From Pyrobaculum sp. (GTDB lineage: Archaea > Thermoproteota > Thermoprotei > Thermoproteales > Thermoproteaceae), in NCBI GenBank assembly GCA_009903905.1, contig WYEI01000138.1:1-9650 (forward strand): a DNA stretch of 9,650 nucleotides. The letters are read 5' to 3'. The notes under the pieces are model-generated. The model worked only from the letters and a program-made list of their open reading frames with translations, was not told the origin of the DNA and ran no database searches. How positions within the stretch are numbered: position 1 is the stretch's first letter; each line of letters starts with the position of its first letter. The position numbers and the translations under genes are program-made. Below, in pieces: positions 1 to 5,601 of this stretch.

Positions 1-175
1 CCTTCGCGCCGTCTTTCTTGGCCTTCACCCGGTACCTCACCGCCCCCTCAACGGCGCCGCCCTCAACGTCTATGTCTACGTCCAGCCGCATGTGCACCAC
101 GTCGAAGTCATACGACCTGGGGTACCGGGGCAGGTATTCCGGGAACGCGAAGTCTCTCCCCACAAGGTGCTTCAT
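1..175 (-). CDS. M1-family zinc aminopeptidase, N-terminal part
   Basis: The reverse strand reads from an ATG at 175 and stays open for 58 codons to the window edge, so only the N-terminus is present. It begins MKHLVGRDFAFPEYL and continues with a YPRSYDFDVVHM segment and an alternating acidic/hydrophobic strand (LDVDIDVEGG, then VEGAVRYRV). This resembles the first beta-strands of the N-terminal domain of M1 (gluzincin) aminopeptidases, in which a 'Y.L.l.vD...' sheet precedes the catalytic domain. M1 enzymes remove N-terminal residues from peptides in the cytoplasm using a HEXXH zinc site, but that site lies well outside the window, so catalytic competence cannot be judged. The start is supported by a GGGGG stretch just upstream and a TATA-like box about 23 nt away. 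Family assignment is by recognition of the N-terminal segment only; another beta-rich protein remains possible. Confidence 0.68.
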   Translation of the reverse strand, partial: MKHLVGRDFAFPEYLPRYPRSYDFDVVHMRLDVDIDVEGGAVEGAVRYRVKAKKDGAK

Positions 176-193
176 AGCCCCCTAGGGGATGCG

Positions 194-203
194 GTTTAAA
201 AGT
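194..203 (-). promoter_or_regulatory. TATA-like box for the leftward M1 aminopeptidase gene
   Basis: On the minus strand this reads ACTTTTAAAC, centred about 23 nt upstream of the ATG at 175. That is the spacing expected for an archaeal promoter giving a leaderless or nearly leaderless mRNA. It lies in the 86-nt divergent gap shared with the rightward gene at 262. Confidence 0.5.
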
Positions 204-218
204 GTTGCTCAGAAACCG

Positions 219-231
219 CAAAACTTTAATC
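219..231 (+). promoter_or_regulatory. TATA-like box for the rightward hypothetical gene
   Basis: CAAAACTTTAATC is an AT-rich TATA-like element preceded by an A-run that could be a BRE. A start site about 26 nt downstream falls near 252, just before the ATG at 262 and inside the longer GTG-initiated frame beginning at 202. This argues that translation starts at 262 rather than 202. Confidence 0.45.
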
Positions 232-261
232 CCAAGATACGTGGACACCTGGGCGGAAGGT

Positions 262-948
262 ATGATGACAAGGGAGCTCAAGGCAAAAATAGCGTACAAC
301 ATAGCATGGCTACTCTATGTGTTGGGGATCAGAAACATTGCGAAGTTGCCGGACATAAAGCAACTATATGCAAGAGCCATGGCGGCTAAGTGGTGCGACA
401 AGAAAGACAGGAGATTCTGCGAGCTCGCCTTCTACAAGCTCTACAACTACGACGTAGCTAAATATCTGCGTCCCGGCGAGACCCCCCTCATACTATCCCT
501 CGCGCTATACGACGTCGAGCGCGGCGACGCTGCCCTCACGACGGTTAGGAGCTACGTGGAGAAGGGCGTAATGCCGGCTGAGCTTGGAATACTCACGGGC
601 AAGGTAGACCTAGAGCGCATAATCCCCACGGTGGCGGGGCTCTTGAAGGCTGTTGGCGAGGCGTCGCCCGACTTCCTCGCCGCTGTTTGGCAGATGGTGG
701 CAAGCAGAAGCAAGTTGTTGCCGCCACTTGAGACAGTAAGAGACAACGTGATACTCGGCGCTATATTGGCTGAGATGGAGAAGCGAGGATATGTGACGAA
801 AGACGGAGAACGCTACAGGTTGACAGAGGAAGGAAAAGCCGTTGCGGCCGACGTGTGGATACCTCCAGATGTCGAGAGACTGAAGACACTTAGATACGTG
901 ACCCCGGCCTTCTACGCCGTCTTAAACACCTCGGCAAGTTCAGTTTAG
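262..948 (+). CDS. Hypothetical protein with winged-helix-like C-terminal segment
   Basis: I do not recognise this 228-residue protein. The frame is open from a GTG at 202, but the ATG at 262 is preferred: it follows GGAAGG and lies about 36 nt after a TATA-like box, whereas the 202 start would lie upstream of that box. A second ATG at 265 is equally possible. The chain is mostly helical, with a hydrophobic stretch near residues 11-22 (too short and interrupted for a clear membrane anchor) and two cysteines at 45 and 53. Residues about 168-195 (ILAEMEKRGYVTKDGERYRL then TEEGKAVA) look like the recognition-helix end, beta-hairpin wing and following helix of a winged helix-turn-helix, as in MarR/PadR-like proteins. 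A DNA-binding or protein-interaction role is therefore possible but unproven. It converges on the Lrp-type gene, with 13 nt between the two stops. Confidence 0.72.
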   Translation: MMTRELKAKIAYNIAWLLYVLGIRNIAKLPDIKQLYARAMAAKWCDKKDRRFCELAFYKLYNYDVAKYLRPGETPLILSLALYDVERGDAALTTVRSYVEKGVMPAELGILTGKVDLERIIPTVAGLLKAVGEASPDFLAAVWQMVASRSKLLPPLETVRDNVILGAILAEMEKRGYVTKDGERYRLTEEGKAVAADVWIPPDVERLKTLRYVTPAFYAVLNTSASSV

Positions 949-958
949 AGAAAAAAGG
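949..958 (-). terminator. T-tract terminator after the Lrp-type gene
   Basis: On the minus strand the 13-nt gap between the convergent genes contains CCTTTTTTCT (six T at 951-956), starting a few bases past the Lrp-type stop codon. Archaeal RNA polymerase commonly terminates at such U-tracts without a hairpin, and no hairpin is evident here. Confidence 0.45.
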
Positions 959-961
959 AGG

Positions 962-1432
962 CTATTCTTTGACGGCGCCTATGGAGATGAAGGTCTTGGT
1001 TTCCTTCACGCCCTCCATGTTATTTATAGAGTCCAGCACCTTGTCAAGCACGGTCTCTTGCGTTATGACGGCTAGGTCGTAGTCGCCGGCGAGCCTAAGC
1101 GCCTTCTCGATGGGCAGTTTCTTGGTCGCGTCGTATACCTTGTCTCGGTACTTCGGCTCGATCTTCACCAGTATAATAACGTCGCTGGACTGACCCTTCA
1201 GAAGCCTCACGGCCTTCTCGGTGATGTCCACAAACTCGCGGCCAGTCCTGACAAGGCCAAGCTCCTTAAGCCTCTTGAGGTGTATGGCCAAGGCCTGTCT
1301 GGTCATCCCCAGCTCCCTTGCGATTTCATCCTGGTCTCCATATACTGTGTACACCCTCATGGGCTGGGCCCTCTGTAGCAGGTGGTTTAACAGTTGGTAT
1401 TGGCGGTCTGTCAACTTGGTTTCCTCGGTCAT
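962..1432 (-). CDS. Lrp/AsnC-type transcriptional regulator (HTH plus RAM domain)
   Basis: A 156-residue regulator of typical family length. Residues about 34-61 form a helix-turn-helix (DQDEIARELGMTRQALAIHL, then a KRLKELGLV tail), followed by a short wing and linker. Residues about 84-152 match the alpha-beta RAM/AsnC ligand-binding fold (DVIILVKIEPKYRDKV, the GDYDLAVI strand around 116-123, and an ending TFISIG strand), which usually binds amino acids and mediates dimer-octamer assembly. The N-terminal HTH is not the textbook Lrp 'LD..D..IL..L' module: about 30 residues precede the HTH, including an unusual MRVYTVYGDQ stretch, so the DNA-binding half resembles a MarR/ArsR-type winged helix joined to a RAM domain. 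A TATA-like box 26 nt upstream of the ATG indicates a leaderless transcript. Targets are unknown; autoregulation or control of the divergent surface-protein gene is a reasonable inference only. Confidence 0.88.
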   Translation of the reverse strand: MTEETKLTDRQYQLLNHLLQRAQPMRVYTVYGDQDEIARELGMTRQALAIHLKRLKELGLVRTGREFVDITEKAVRLLKGQSSDVIILVKIEPKYRDKVYDATKKLPIEKALRLAGDYDLAVITQETVLDKVLDSINNMEGVKETKTFISIGAVKE

Positions 1433-1451
1433 AGTAATGGAGAGAATTTTA

Positions 1452-1463
1452 GATATTTAAATG
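1452..1463 (-). promoter_or_regulatory. TATA box for the Lrp-type regulator gene
   Basis: The minus strand reads ACATTTAAATATC, an AT-rich TATA element centred about 26 nt upstream of the ATG at 1432. This predicts transcription starting at or next to the start codon. Confidence 0.55.
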
Positions 1464-1559
1464 TATCGCTAAATTGAAAGCATTGGATCTCTGTATTTTT
1501 TTAGTTAAGGAAAACGACGTAGAACACGCGGTAGGCAACGGCATGCCGCTATTGGTTGT

Positions 1560-1572
1560 AAATATATAAACT
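1560..1572 (+). promoter_or_regulatory. Strong TATA box upstream of the surface-protein gene
   Basis: AAATATATAAACT is the best TATA match in the 1433-1650 gap and predicts a start near 1592, just before an in-frame GTG at 1597. A 10-bp perfect palindrome, CGGCATGCCG (1539-1548), lies just upstream and could be an operator. The rest of this gap shows only a T7 run (1496-1502) and no RNA gene or repeat that I can see. Confidence 0.5.
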
Positions 1573-1620
1573 TTTCTCACAACCTGTAAAGACCACGTGA
1601 CGCATCTTTACACGGCCATA

Positions 1621-1631
1621 GATTTATTTAG
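1621..1631 (+). promoter_or_regulatory. Second TATA-like box, 25 nt before ATG 1651
   Basis: GATTTATTTAG lies 20-30 nt upstream of the ATG at 1651, the spacing expected for a leaderless transcript from that ATG. It competes with the stronger box at 1560-1572. If used, it supports the shorter start, with a canonical signal peptide. Confidence 0.35.
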
Positions 1632-1650
1632 GAGACTGAACCAGCCGCAT

Positions 1651-2937
1651 ATGAAGCTTGTGGCCCTGCTTCTACTAATGTCAATCATGACTCTAGGCGC
1701 CCTGGTGGAGGTCCGAGACGCTTTCGGCTTCCCGATACCAAACGCCACCGTGTGCGTCTCTAACGGATGTGTTAAGACAAACGCCACAGGTATTGCGGAG
1801 ATCCCCCTCGGCGTGGCGGTGGAGATATACCTCAACGATATGTTGGTGGGGAAAACTTACTCAACAGGTCACGACATCGTCACGATAAACAGCCTAGAGG
1901 CATTATCCATACAGCCAACGGAGGCCAGTGGATACGTTATAGTCAAGATGGTTAAATTTCTCAACGGGACGTATGGAGACCTTAAGATAGAGTTTAGAAA
2001 CAACAACCTCTCGCGGCCTCTACCCGTAGGCAGTATAAATTATCACCTAGATATATACATAACAGAGGTAGGAAACTATAGACTTCCAAACGCTACTTTG
2101 CTTAAGACAGAGTTGTGGAATCCTATAGTGGACCTCGAGGCGGCTGGCCTTGCGACAAGTTGTAGAATAATTCTGGCTCCGCCCATCACCTCGGCGGTCC
2201 TATATGTAAATGGCCACGCCGCCACGAGGGGGGCGGGCAACTTGACCACCTACCTCATCAAGGGGCTGAACTACAGCGCAGTGGTCTACACCGAAGTACT
2301 CCTGCCAAACGGCACTAGCTACACCACAGTCTTCCAGCCGCAAGACTACTGCGGCCGCCTCTATGCCGTAAACGCCACTAGACTCACCATACGTGTCGTG
2401 GACTCCTTTGGAGCTGTGAGAGACGACTGGTTAATCAAAGCGGCTGGTCGCACCTATAGAGGTCAGGCGGAGCTCTGGGCCCTCCCCGGCGTGGTCTATA
2501 AAGTGGAGATAGACGCCGGCTTCACAAAGAAAGATGTGTCCATCGCCACGAGATATCCCTCCGAGACTCTCATAGTCAACATCGAAAACAGCTACCTAGT
2601 CCTCAACTACCTCCAGCCGCCGGCGAGAGTCTACATATTGGGCAACTACAGCGTAGTGGACCGCATGCCGCGCCGCGTGGAGCTCCCGCCTGGAAAATAC
2701 ACAGTCGTCGTAGACGTAGGAGGGAGAAACGTCACATACACAGTGACGCTTAGGCCAGGAGAAGTCCTGCAGTTGACAGTTGGGCTTTCCACATCTCCAC
2801 AACAACAAAAGACAAACACAGATATGACCTACGTCTTCGTAGGCGTCATAGCAACGGCCATAGCGGCCACTGCGTTGCTTGCAATCAAAGCGACTCGCCG
2901 CCGTCCACAACTAACACGTTCCCCGTCACGTAGCTAG
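1651..2937 (+). CDS. Secreted, membrane-anchored surface protein, probably glycosylated
   Basis: From ATG 1651 this is 428 residues, opening with a signal-peptide-like MKLVALLLLMSIMTLGA. An in-frame GTG at 1597 would add 18 residues, and a strong TATA box fits that start too; the shorter one is chosen because it gives a normal signal peptide. The mature part is beta-rich. The first segment (LVEVRDAFGFPIPNATV) resembles a carboxypeptidase-regulatory or Ig-like module. A similar start (LTIRVVDSFGAV) recurs mid-protein, and a PEGA-like piece (PPGKYTVVVDVGGRNVTYTV) lies near the C-terminus. There are 11 N-X-S/T sequons and four cysteines (a CVSNGC pair plus two later ones) that could form disulfides. 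A hydrophobic helix (FVGVIATAIAATALLAI) followed by KATRRR anchors the C-terminus with an external N-terminus. The function is unknown; a cell-envelope or binding role is inferred. The last 53 nt overlap the dehydrogenase gene on the other strand. Confidence 0.85.
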   Translation: MKLVALLLLMSIMTLGALVEVRDAFGFPIPNATVCVSNGCVKTNATGIAEIPLGVAVEIYLNDMLVGKTYSTGHDIVTINSLEALSIQPTEASGYVIVKMVKFLNGTYGDLKIEFRNNNLSRPLPVGSINYHLDIYITEVGNYRLPNATLLKTELWNPIVDLEAAGLATSCRIILAPPITSAVLYVNGHAATRGAGNLTTYLIKGLNYSAVVYTEVLLPNGTSYTTVFQPQDYCGRLYAVNATRLTIRVVDSFGAVRDDWLIKAAGRTYRGQAELWALPGVVYKVEIDAGFTKKDVSIATRYPSETLIVNIENSYLVLNYLQPPARVYILGNYSVVDRMPRRVELPPGKYTVVVDVGGRNVTYTVTLRPGEVLQLTVGLSTSPQQQKTNTDMTYVFVGVIATAIAATALLAIKATRRRPQLTRSPSRS

Positions 2938-3565
2938 AGGCCGGCGAGAGGAGCCAGTAGATCGCCTCAGCCGCCTCCTTCGGCGTGCCCAACCGCTTCA
3001 ATATAGTCCTCTCCCGAAACGCCGCAAGCTCTTGCGGAGAGACCCACCCGGTCCACCCGGTCTCAATGGGGCCAAACGCCACCGCGTTTACCCTGACCGG
3101 CGCCAGGGCCTTCGCGAGGCTTCTTGTAAGCGCCACAAGAGCCCCCTTGGCCGCCGCGTAGGGTATACCGTAGACATCGCCTATTAAGCCCGGCGTCGAC
3201 GCGACCAAGACGATGGAGGAGCTGGGCGTTAGCCCAGGCAGAAACACCTTGACAACGTTGAAGCTCCCCACCACGTCGACGTTGAAGACATCTAGGAAGT
3301 CCCGCGCGTCCAGCTCCCCCACGCCCTTAACCCACAGCTTGGCATCGCCGTGGCCGTGCAACAGCGCTACGCCGTCTACCCTGCCCACCTCCTCAGCCGC
3401 CTTCCTGAGACACCGGAAGTCGAGCACGTCGCAACTATAGTGGACATCGGCGTCGGAAGGCCTACGCGAGATCCCAACCACGTAATCGCCGCGGCTTTTC
3501 GCCAGCCTAACCAAGGCCCTGCCGATGCCGCCGCTTGCCCCTGTAACCACTATCCTCAACGGCAT
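2885..3565 (-). CDS. Short-chain dehydrogenase/reductase (SDR), NADP-type
   Basis: A 226-residue classical SDR, slightly shorter than the usual 240-260. The Rossmann cofactor motif TGASGGIG is at residues 8-15. Arg34-Arg35 after the second beta-strand (GISRRPSD) suggest NADP(H) preference. The catalytic set is Asn95 (FNVDVVG), Ser123 (VLVAST), Tyr136 and Lys140 (YAAAK), followed by the FGPIET loop (164-169) and the C-terminal VTGNVLVVDGG (213-223) common to the family. The conserved NNAG motif after strand 4 is replaced by HGHG (70-73). This alters a structural turn but leaves the active-site residues intact. The cytoplasmic oxidoreductase substrate cannot be told from sequence. The ATG at 3565 gives the full first beta-strand. 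Its nearest upstream TATA-like element is the palindrome at 3634-3649, which would leave a leader of about 50 nt; a weaker A/T run lies at 3590-3600. Confidence 0.93.
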   Translation of the reverse strand: MPLRIVVTGASGGIGRALVRLAKSRGDYVVGISRRPSDADVHYSCDVLDFRCLRKAAEEVGRVDGVALLHGHGDAKLWVKGVGELDARDFLDVFNVDVVGSFNVVKVFLPGLTPSSSIVLVASTPGLIGDVYGIPYAAAKGALVALTRSLAKALAPVRVNAVAFGPIETGWTGWVSPQELAAFRERTILKRLGTPKEAAEAIYWLLSPASSYVTGNVLVVDGGESL

Positions 3566-3633
3566 AGCCGCCCACTAATTGGTCTAGCTACGCGAAAACT
3601 TGTGGTCGCCATGTCCGCGCCTGCGATGTAGAG

Positions 3634-3649
3634 TTATAAAGCTTTATAA
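3634..3649. promoter_or_regulatory. 16-bp perfect palindrome of two facing TATA-like boxes
   Basis: TTATAAAGCTTTATAA equals its own reverse complement, so it presents a TATA-like TTTATAA on each strand. To the left is the dehydrogenase start (3565); to the right is a decayed gene. It could act as a bidirectional core promoter or as the binding site of a dimeric regulator. Predicted starts near 3615 (minus) and 3668 (plus) do not coincide with start codons, so the promoter role is uncertain. Confidence 0.4.
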
Positions 3650-3655
3650 AAAGAC

Positions 3656-4070
3656 TGCGGAGGAGTACAGGGTAGAACCAGCCCCTTCAAGCTTCTTGAG
3701 GCGGCAAAGCGCTGTCTGGAGGGGGCGTAACTCATCAGAGAGGACTATGTTGATGCGTGTGAGAAGGTTTGGGCCGCGTGAGACACGCAACCGTAGCGCT
3801 GACCCTCAAAATGCTGGACAGGGGCGACCCGCCGAGGGAGCTTCTTGGAGGGTGTTCGTAAAAATGCATTTATTAGTCTCAGCGATGAAGAGGCGGAGAA
3901 ATAGGCCGCATACTTAATCGATGTGAGGAGCAGACTGCACTGAGAGCGCTTCTACGGCTTAATACATGAGGAGCCGGTACGCCGCTCGCTCAGAGGGCTG
4001 GCAATACGTAGAACTCGTGGAAGAACTTGTCGGCAAGCATGTTGTGAGAAAAGCTACGTGGTTGAGGTGA
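3656..4070 (+). pseudogene. Probable decayed gene, possibly PaREP/HEPN-like
   Basis: This 506-nt gap (3566-4071) holds no intact gene, but the plus strand encodes plausible protein fragments scattered over three frames and broken by stops. Frame 2 (from about 3689) reads KLLEAAKRCLEGA, stop, then LIREDYVDACEKVWAA, stop. Frame 1 (about 3784-3850) reads HATVALTLKMLDRGDPPREL. Frame 2 again (about 3866-3940) reads ISLSDEEAEK, stop, AAYLIDVRSRLH, stop. Frame 3 (3966-4070) reads SEGWQYVELVEELVGKHVV and ends in TGA two bases before the folE stop. The helical 'LL.EA...L..EDYV.A.EK.W.A' pattern recalls the HEPN-fold PaREP1/PaREP8 families that are expanded in Pyrobaculum. The family is from memory and the fragments are short, so it is tentative; noncoding DNA giving chance peptides is the alternative. 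Confidence 0.35.
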
Positions 4071-4071
4071 A

Positions 4072-4635
4072 TCACCTGCAGATCAGCGGCCGCCTGCAGT
4101 CTAGCTGGACATCTATGTCGCCTCTTCTGGCCTCGGTGATCATGTTGTGGTGTTCGTCCCGCGCCCCCCTGATGAAGGAACACATGTGAACCCCGCACAC
4201 CTTCACCTTGACGGCGCGGGCCCTCAGCTTCTCCATGAGCAGATCCGCCAGCCACTCCGTGAACCGCTCCTGCATGATGGGCCTCGCGGCTGCCCACTTC
4301 ACCAGCTTAATCACCTTGCTCAGCCCCGGCACGCCGTCCCCCGGGACGTAGGCAACGGAGACGCGGAGCAAGATAGGCAACAAGTGGTGTTCGCATATAG
4401 CCACGGCGCCTATGTTCTCAATAACCACGGGACCCACCTCGGCCTCGTACTCCAGCGGGAAAAACACCACCTCAGGTGGCGGCTCCCTAAGCCCCCTAGT
4501 CAGCTCCTCCATAGCCTTTACGAACCTCTTCGGCGTATCGGCGACGCCGGGCCTAGAAACGTCCTCGCCAAGATGCCTCAACAAAGCCTCCACGCCCTTT
4601 TCAGGCCTAAGCCTCTGCTCCCTTTCGGCAATCAC
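4072..4635 (-). CDS. folE: GTP cyclohydrolase I (FolE type)
   Basis: A 187-residue enzyme of normal family length. It converts GTP to 7,8-dihydroneopterin triphosphate plus formate in the cytoplasm, the entry step to pterins and to 7-deazaguanines such as preQ0. The zinc and catalytic residues are present: CEHH at 81-84 (Cys81 and His84 as zinc ligands, His83 catalytic) and HMC at 150-152 (His150 catalytic, Cys152 zinc ligand). The family's GLSK (104-107), LVKWAAARP (111-119) and QER (122-124) segments are also there. The usual C-x-x-x-RG motif reads CSFIRG. Translation starts at GTG 4635, supported by a TATA-like box about 24 nt upstream that fits a leaderless mRNA; a co-transcript with the upstream glycosyltransferase (23-nt gap) is also possible. 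In an archaeon with tRNA archaeosine, preQ0 supply is a likely role (inference). No other pathway gene is in the window. Confidence 0.96.
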   Translation of the reverse strand: MIAEREQRLRPEKGVEALLRHLGEDVSRPGVADTPKRFVKAMEELTRGLREPPPEVVFFPLEYEAEVGPVVIENIGAVAICEHHLLPILLRVSVAYVPGDGVPGLSKVIKLVKWAAARPIMQERFTEWLADLLMEKLRARAVKVKVCGVHMCSFIRGARDEHHNMITEARRGDIDVQLDCRRPLICR

Positions 4636-4653
4636 GGCACGAACTCGAAACTA

Positions 4654-4664
4654 CTATATTAACA
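4654..4664 (-). promoter_or_regulatory. TATA-like box for folE, overlapping the preceding stop codon
   Basis: The minus strand reads TGTTAATATAG, centred about 24 nt upstream of the folE GTG. Its TTAATATA core shares bases with the TAA stop (4659-4661) of the glycosyltransferase gene. folE may therefore have its own leaderless transcript in addition to read-through. Confidence 0.45.
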
Positions 4665-5555
4665 TTTGCCGCAAACAACGCGACCCCGCCATTCGAAACA
4701 CCGCCTAAATGCGGAGGCGAAAAACACCGCCGCCTGCAGCGGCCTCTCCAGAGGCGAAAGGACAACCTGCGCCCAGTCCACCCTCCCCAAGGCCCTCCGC
4801 GACCTGAGGGCAGTCCTCGCCGCGTGGATGAGGAAAAGAGGCGGAAAGAAAACGGCCGCCGCCGTCCACAAGACGTAGTAGAGGGTCTCCACGAGCCACA
4901 GCCTGAAATTCGCCAGCTTAGCCGCCGTGGCCTGCCGTAAGAAGAAGCCCGACGCGTCCTTGGCTCCGTCCATCGGAACTAACACCGGCAGAACCTCGAT
5001 GTCGCCGGCCACCGCCGTGAGGGCCATGTCGTCCACGGGGCATCTCTTAAGCGCCTCGGCCGCTGCCCTCCTCCGCGTAGCGGGGACCGTCATGGCCCCG
5101 CCGTAGAGAAACCGGGTCCGTCTCCACACCATCCAGTCGAAGCCCCCCAGGGAGAAGAGGTTCTGAAATCTGTCCAGCACCCAGCGGTAGGCCGTGGCGA
5201 ATCTGCCGCAGGCCCCCCGAAGCGCCTCCAGCCAACAGCCGGGATAAGCGTCGTCGTCGATAAAGACGTAGAGATCTGCCTCCACCTCCTCCAGAGCCGT
5301 GGCCAGCGCCCCCGACTTGCCCCCGTACTTGTTTAAAACCCACCTAAGCCCCGCCGCCTCGGCCGCCTCTGCGTCCACCTCGTCGTCTACCACTACGTAG
5401 TCCACCACCCCCGCGAATCTCCGCAAATCGCGAGGTCTTCTGACGGGTAAAACCACCACAGCTCTACAGCCGCCGCTTGGCGTCGCACGCATAGAAGCCT
5501 CGGCGGCAAGATGCAAAAGCTCATAGGCCAAAATCGCCACAGCAAATATCCACAT
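4659..5555 (-). CDS. Membrane-anchored family 2 glycosyltransferase-like protein
   Basis: 298 residues. An N-terminal hydrophobic helix (about 1-18, IFAVAILAYELLHLA) is followed by a GT-A domain: strand AVVVLPVRR (32-40), VVVDDEV (54-60), the GKSGALATAL segment (79-88) and the metal/nucleotide-sugar DxD-type motif VFIDDDAYP (97-105). GGA at 152-154 and CPVDDMAL at 172-179 fit the acceptor loop and catalytic acid. FFLRQAT (204-210) may be a degenerate (Q/R)xxRW motif, as the Trp is missing. C-terminal hydrophobic helices (about 217-245 and 271-285) suggest membrane association. This layout matches ceramide-glucosyltransferase-like or HpnI-like GT2 proteins, which transfer a sugar from a nucleotide donor to a lipid or other membrane acceptor; donor and acceptor are not predictable. 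At 298 residues it is somewhat short. ATG 5555 lies 21-25 nt from an AT-rich promoter core shared with the divergent nuo operon. Confidence 0.8.
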   Translation of the reverse strand: MWIFAVAILAYELLHLAAEASMRATPSGGCRAVVVLPVRRPRDLRRFAGVVDYVVVDDEVDAEAAEAAGLRWVLNKYGGKSGALATALEEVEADLYVFIDDDAYPGCWLEALRGACGRFATAYRWVLDRFQNLFSLGGFDWMVWRRTRFLYGGAMTVPATRRRAAAEALKRCPVDDMALTAVAGDIEVLPVLVPMDGAKDASGFFLRQATAAKLANFRLWLVETLYYVLWTAAAVFFPPLFLIHAARTALRSRRALGRVDWAQVVLSPLERPLQAAVFFASAFRRCFEWRGRVVCGKC

Positions 5556-5569
5556 GGTCTGGGAGGAGA

Positions 5570-5586
5570 TATAGATAAATAGTTTA
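5570..5586. promoter_or_regulatory. Shared divergent core promoter: glycosyltransferase / nuo operon
   Basis: The 46-nt gap between the ATG at 5555 (minus) and the ATG at 5602 (plus) contains one AT-rich core, TATAGATAAATAGTTTA. Its centre is about 23 nt from both start codons, so each strand has a TATA-like element (ATAAATAGT rightward, ACTATTTATC leftward) at leaderless spacing. The boxes overlap, so the two transcription complexes probably cannot occupy the site at once. Confidence 0.55.
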
Positions 5587-5601
5587 GTTCATCGTTCAGA
5601 T

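Noticed and set aside
262..268. ATGATGA as a C box of a guide RNA
   Set aside because: No CTGA follows at a suitable distance, and the site is better explained as the start codons of the hypothetical gene.
3600..3917. 105-codon plus-strand frame in the gap before folE
   Set aside because: The Arg/Ser-rich product has no recognisable features, and the more protein-like fragments lie in other frames. Its start is not at a leaderless distance from the TATA palindrome.
4065..4077. Inverted repeat AGGTGA-A-TCACCT at the folE stop
   Set aside because: A 6-bp stem with a 1-nt spacer cannot form a hairpin and is short enough to be chance; it may bind a protein, but nothing else supports that.
4147..4662. 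Long plus-strand open frame (171 codons) opposite folE
   Set aside because: It is the mirror of the clearly real folE gene, has low-complexity His/Pro/Leu-rich sequence with no domain, and results from GC-rich codon use.
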